DNA of 64,000 nucleotides from positions 16,094,501 through 16,158,500 of the forward strand of contig JAMPIT010000484.1 in NCBI GenBank assembly GCA_026261815.1, given 5' to 3'. The notes under the pieces are model-generated. The model was given only the letters and a program-made list of their open reading frames with translations, ran no database searches and had not been told where the DNA came from. This DNA is from Monarcha castaneiventris obscurior (Eukaryota; Chordata; Aves; Passeriformes; Monarchidae). A program made the position numbers and the translations under genes. Shown here one piece after another: positions 63,310 through 64,000 of the stretch. How positions within the stretch are numbered: position 1 is the stretch's first letter; each line of letters starts with the position of its first letter.

Positions 63310-63545
63310 CAGCCCCTAATGTCTGCAAACAAGCTGCCGGGCTCATTGCGCTGCTCGCTCTGCTCTGCCAGCTAATTACCGGATTGTCAGGGACACTGAT
63401 GCATGTGCCACTCACAGCAATTCAATTGTCCTCTCTGCTCTGTACATCTTATCAATATATACGCAGCTATATTTTCCCTGAAATCTCGCACAGGTGCAAA
63501 GAGCTGCCTACAGGAGATGGATTTTGCTCCCGGCGTGCCACGCAG
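63310..63545. promoter_or_regulatory. Candidate conserved non-coding element
   Basis: A unique block with CCAGCTAATTACCGGATTGTC near 63368, CACAGCAATTCAATTGTCC near 63413 and CAATATATACGCAGC near 63454. It keeps several CpGs and has no repeat similarity. Inferred from composition only. Confidence 0.28.
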
Positions 63546-64000
63546 GCGAACAGCACAGCCAACACCCACTGCCTCTGGGAGCCATGGAGGAGCTCTGCCT
63601 GTATTCCTGGAGGCTGCTGCAGAGACGTGAGACAAAGTGAAGAAATGCACTTCAGGGTGGGCAGAGGGAGCAGGAGGGAAGTCCAGGGCAAACAACACAA
63701 GGTCTTGGCGAGGCAGTATTTTGAAGCAGAAAAGTCAATTTGCAGAGACAGAAGAGAGAAGAATGCCTTTGCAGCAGCCTGACAGGAGAGTGACTCTGAG
63801 GATGATGGCTTGGAAACCTGGGAGAAACATGGGAAGGGCACAGGGGGAAAACGTTTAACACAGGCAGGTTGAGAAGGTGAAACACGGTGAGAACAAGCAG
63901 GCAAAGCCTGAAGAAATATTGCAGTAAGACAAGGTGGTGGTGAAAACCATCTATGGCCAGAGGTTGTGACCATGCAGCAGAGAGGAGAGGAGGAGGCAGA

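Larger units (their letters stand above)
53861..64000. other. No exon recognised; probable intron or 5' region of CACNA2D2
   Basis: About 10 kb of GC-rich unique DNA with no recognised exon on either strand. AT-rich candidate elements are at 57025-57330 and 63310-63545. Whether this is still intron 3 depends on where exons 1-3 map, which is not visible here. Confidence 0.5.

Overview
The window is vertebrate nuclear DNA and most likely avian. It has small exons with GT-AG introns, no bacterial-style gene packing, and 3'-end fragments of CR1 LINEs, the dominant retrotransposon family of birds and other reptiles. It also has GC-rich intronic minisatellites of a kind common in bird genomes. The species cannot be named from what is visible.

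Only one gene is recognisable: part of CACNA2D2, the voltage-gated calcium channel alpha-2/delta-2 auxiliary subunit, on the minus strand. Six consecutive coding exons read from high to low coordinates: 24259-24200, 12937-12893, 6388-6250, 2716-2585, 2351-2294 and 205-155. They total 485 nt, about 161 residues. All splice junctions are GT-AG and the codon phases join without a break (0-0, 0-0, 0-1, 1-1, 1-2, 2-2). The joined peptide runs from the end of the N-terminal helical region through the VWA_N domain to the first strand of the von Willebrand A (VWA) domain. There the window stops, in the middle of the metal-binding (MIDAS) motif. The exons are called 4-9 here by analogy with the exon pattern of mammalian alpha-2/delta genes; the numbering is inferred.

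Layout: 1-24.3 kb holds the six exons and their introns (2088, 233, 3533, 6504 and 11262 bp). These introns contain a CpG island (about 4.47-5.2 kb), a decayed 30-bp tandem repeat (4.12-4.27 kb), a second CpG-dense patch (22.05-22.33 kb) and a repeat cluster at 18.07-19.96 kb. The cluster is dominated by a 965-bp array of a 13-bp unit that is open in all six frames and produces spurious ORFs of 400-555 codons. From 24.26 to 64.0 kb (39.7 kb) I recognise no exon. This is most simply the 5' part of a very long intron 3, with CACNA2D2 exons 1-3 further upstream outside the window. It holds three CR1 fragments (37.7, 39.4-40.1 and 53.7 kb). It also has several AT-rich, CpG-containing, repeat-free blocks with homeodomain-type TAAT cores that look like conserved non-coding elements. 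Conservation cannot be measured from one sequence, so these are candidates only.

No RNA gene, CRISPR array, complete transposon, second protein-coding gene or new biological system was found. The most useful second looks are the six-frame-open minisatellite, the intronic CpG islands, the palindromic paired TAATCC site at 27.5 kb, and the inverted repeat at 0.8 kb.
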